Shown here piece by piece: positions 4,641 through 5,335 of a DNA stretch of 5,335 bases; within the stretch, counting starts at the first letter, position 1; every line of letters starts with the position of its first letter. The stretch is taken from positions 1 through 5,335 of the forward strand of contig CAIYVS010000066.1 of assembly GCA_903929655.1 (NCBI GenBank). The letters run 5' to 3'. Below the pieces are notes generated by a model, which saw only the letters and a list, made by a program, of their open reading frames with translations, searched no databases and had not been told where the DNA came from. This stretch comes from an uncultured Bacteroidota bacterium (GTDB taxonomy: Bacteria > Bacteroidota > Bacteroidia > Chitinophagales > Chitinophagaceae). The translations under genes and the position numbers were made by a program.

Positions 4641-5335
4641 TTAATATTTTTTCCTTCGCCCCCAAAAGAAAATACCTGAAATAAACAGCAAAATAAGTAC
4701 GATTATACTGGTGTTGCTTTCGCTTTTCTTTTTCTCAGCATAACTTTTTTCAAGCTCTGGGTTATAAATCCAATATATTTTGGGAGTCGCACTAAGCAGA
4801 AATGCTTTCATAAGCTCCCTATCAAGTGATTGGGCCGATAAGTCTATCTCAATACATGGAATATTTAGCTGTCTTACTTTCTTATGTTTATCATTGTCTA
4901 TAAAACTAGTTTTAGCAAATTCGATAATCAGTTTTCCATTTTCATCAAAACCAAGAGCATCTGCCCTTATCTTAGTACCTAGCTGGTTGGATATTTCCTT
5001 TTCTATTTGCACTTCATCAAATTGCACGTGTAATCCTTTCTTAAAGAATGAAGCAGCGTTTCCTGAATTGTAATCATGGTGGAAATCCGGCGTGCGGATT
5101 TGTTTATATTCAAGCAATAATTCCTTTGCCATTATGTGCAGGGCTGATTCATAAGCACCAACACAAACAGCATTAGGTCTATGGGCAAAATGAAGCACAT
5201 TTGTGTTTTCAGGATTGTTCCTTGCGTTTAAGGGCTCTTTGCATTTAGGGCAAATACAATTGCAATCATAACCATTTTTAACTGTGGAAATATGAACAAG
5301 TTTTCCATTCAAAAGGGCATGTGTCAAAAAAGGTT
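4641..5335 (-). CDS. CoiA-like predicted nuclease with C-terminal membrane anchor (5' end at window edge)
   Basis: Similar in plan to the competence CoiA-like family of predicted PD-(D/E)XK nucleases. N-terminal zinc-binding motif: C26 and C29 (CPKC), H46 and H49 (HFAH), perhaps C55, followed by the conserved-looking ESALHIMAKELL (60-71). Nuclease-like core: D123 (KIRADALGF) and E136 (LIIEFAKTSF), with K139 in an ExxK rather than the usual ExK arrangement, then RQLNIPCIEIDLS. Residues about 206-222 form a membrane segment followed by a basic RRKKY tail, suggesting a tail-anchored protein with a cytosolic nuclease domain. Residue numbers count from a TTG at 5325-5327, which gives 228 residues. 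The frame is open to the window edge, so the true start may lie just outside. It ends 80 bases beyond the terminator and converges on the operon. Substrate and role are unknown; defence or DNA processing is possible. Confidence 0.7.
   Translation of the reverse strand, partial: PFLTHALLNGKLVHISTVKNGYDCNCICPKCKEPLNARNNPENTNVLHFAHRPNAVCVGAYESALHIMAKELLLEYKQIRTPDFHHDYNSGNAASFFKKGLHVQFDEVQIEKEISNQLGTKIRADALGFDENGKLIIEFAKTSFIDNDKHKKVRQLNIPCIEIDLSAQSLDRELMKAFLLSATPKIYWIYNPELEKSYAEKKKSESNTSIIVLILLFISGIFFWGRRKKY

Noticed and set aside
4780..5073. Plus-strand open frame of 97 residues inside the CoiA-like gene
   Set aside because: It is the antisense of a gene with recognisable zinc and nuclease motifs, and its product resembles no protein family.

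Overview
The window looks like an accessory stretch of a Bacteroidota chromosome. The base composition is AT-rich. Two secreted proteins have Bacteroidota-style signal peptides that leave Gln at the mature N-terminus, and one ends in a type IX secretion (T9SS) type A sorting domain. Most starts have weak or no Shine-Dalgarno sequence, and one promoter fits the Bacteroidota -33/-7 pattern better than sigma-70. Genus cannot be told from this sequence.

Layout. Left part (about 74-1751): a P4/DUF4102-type tyrosine integrase, an AlpA-like small DNA-binding protein, and a convergent XRE-family regulator whose stop overlaps that of AlpA. This is the usual integration and control module of a small integrative element. 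The integrase has all six catalytic residues, but its conserved N-terminus runs back to a stop codon at 68-70 with no ATG/GTG/TTG to start it. Middle (1844-3353): two secreted proteins of unknown function, 10 nt apart and probably an operon. Their promoter region holds a perfect 9+2+9 palindrome placed like an operator, probably for the XRE protein.

Right-middle (3369-4517): a complete IS110-family insertion sequence on the minus strand. It encodes a DEDD/serine recombinase and, upstream of it, a noncoding region that reads as a bridge RNA. Both ends and the target site could be worked out from the sequence. The proposed target-binding loop contains segments matching the left and right flanks. 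The proposed donor-binding loop contains segments matching the right and left ends of the element. All four meet at a CT core dinucleotide. Joining the two ends in a circle would create a TTGCTT-17 bp-TATTAT promoter in front of the RNA. The element landed between the stop codon of the second secreted-protein gene and that gene's intrinsic terminator, which now lies beyond the IS at 4527-4560. The recombinase gene also contains a perfect 30-bp palindrome covering exactly ten codons.

Right end (4641 to the edge): a minus-strand CoiA-like predicted nuclease with an N-terminal zinc-binding motif and a C-terminal membrane segment. Its 5' end may lie outside the window.

There is no gene-free stretch over 300 bases that is not explained: 4332-4640 holds the bridge RNA, the IS left end and the displaced terminator. 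No tRNA, rRNA or CRISPR was seen.
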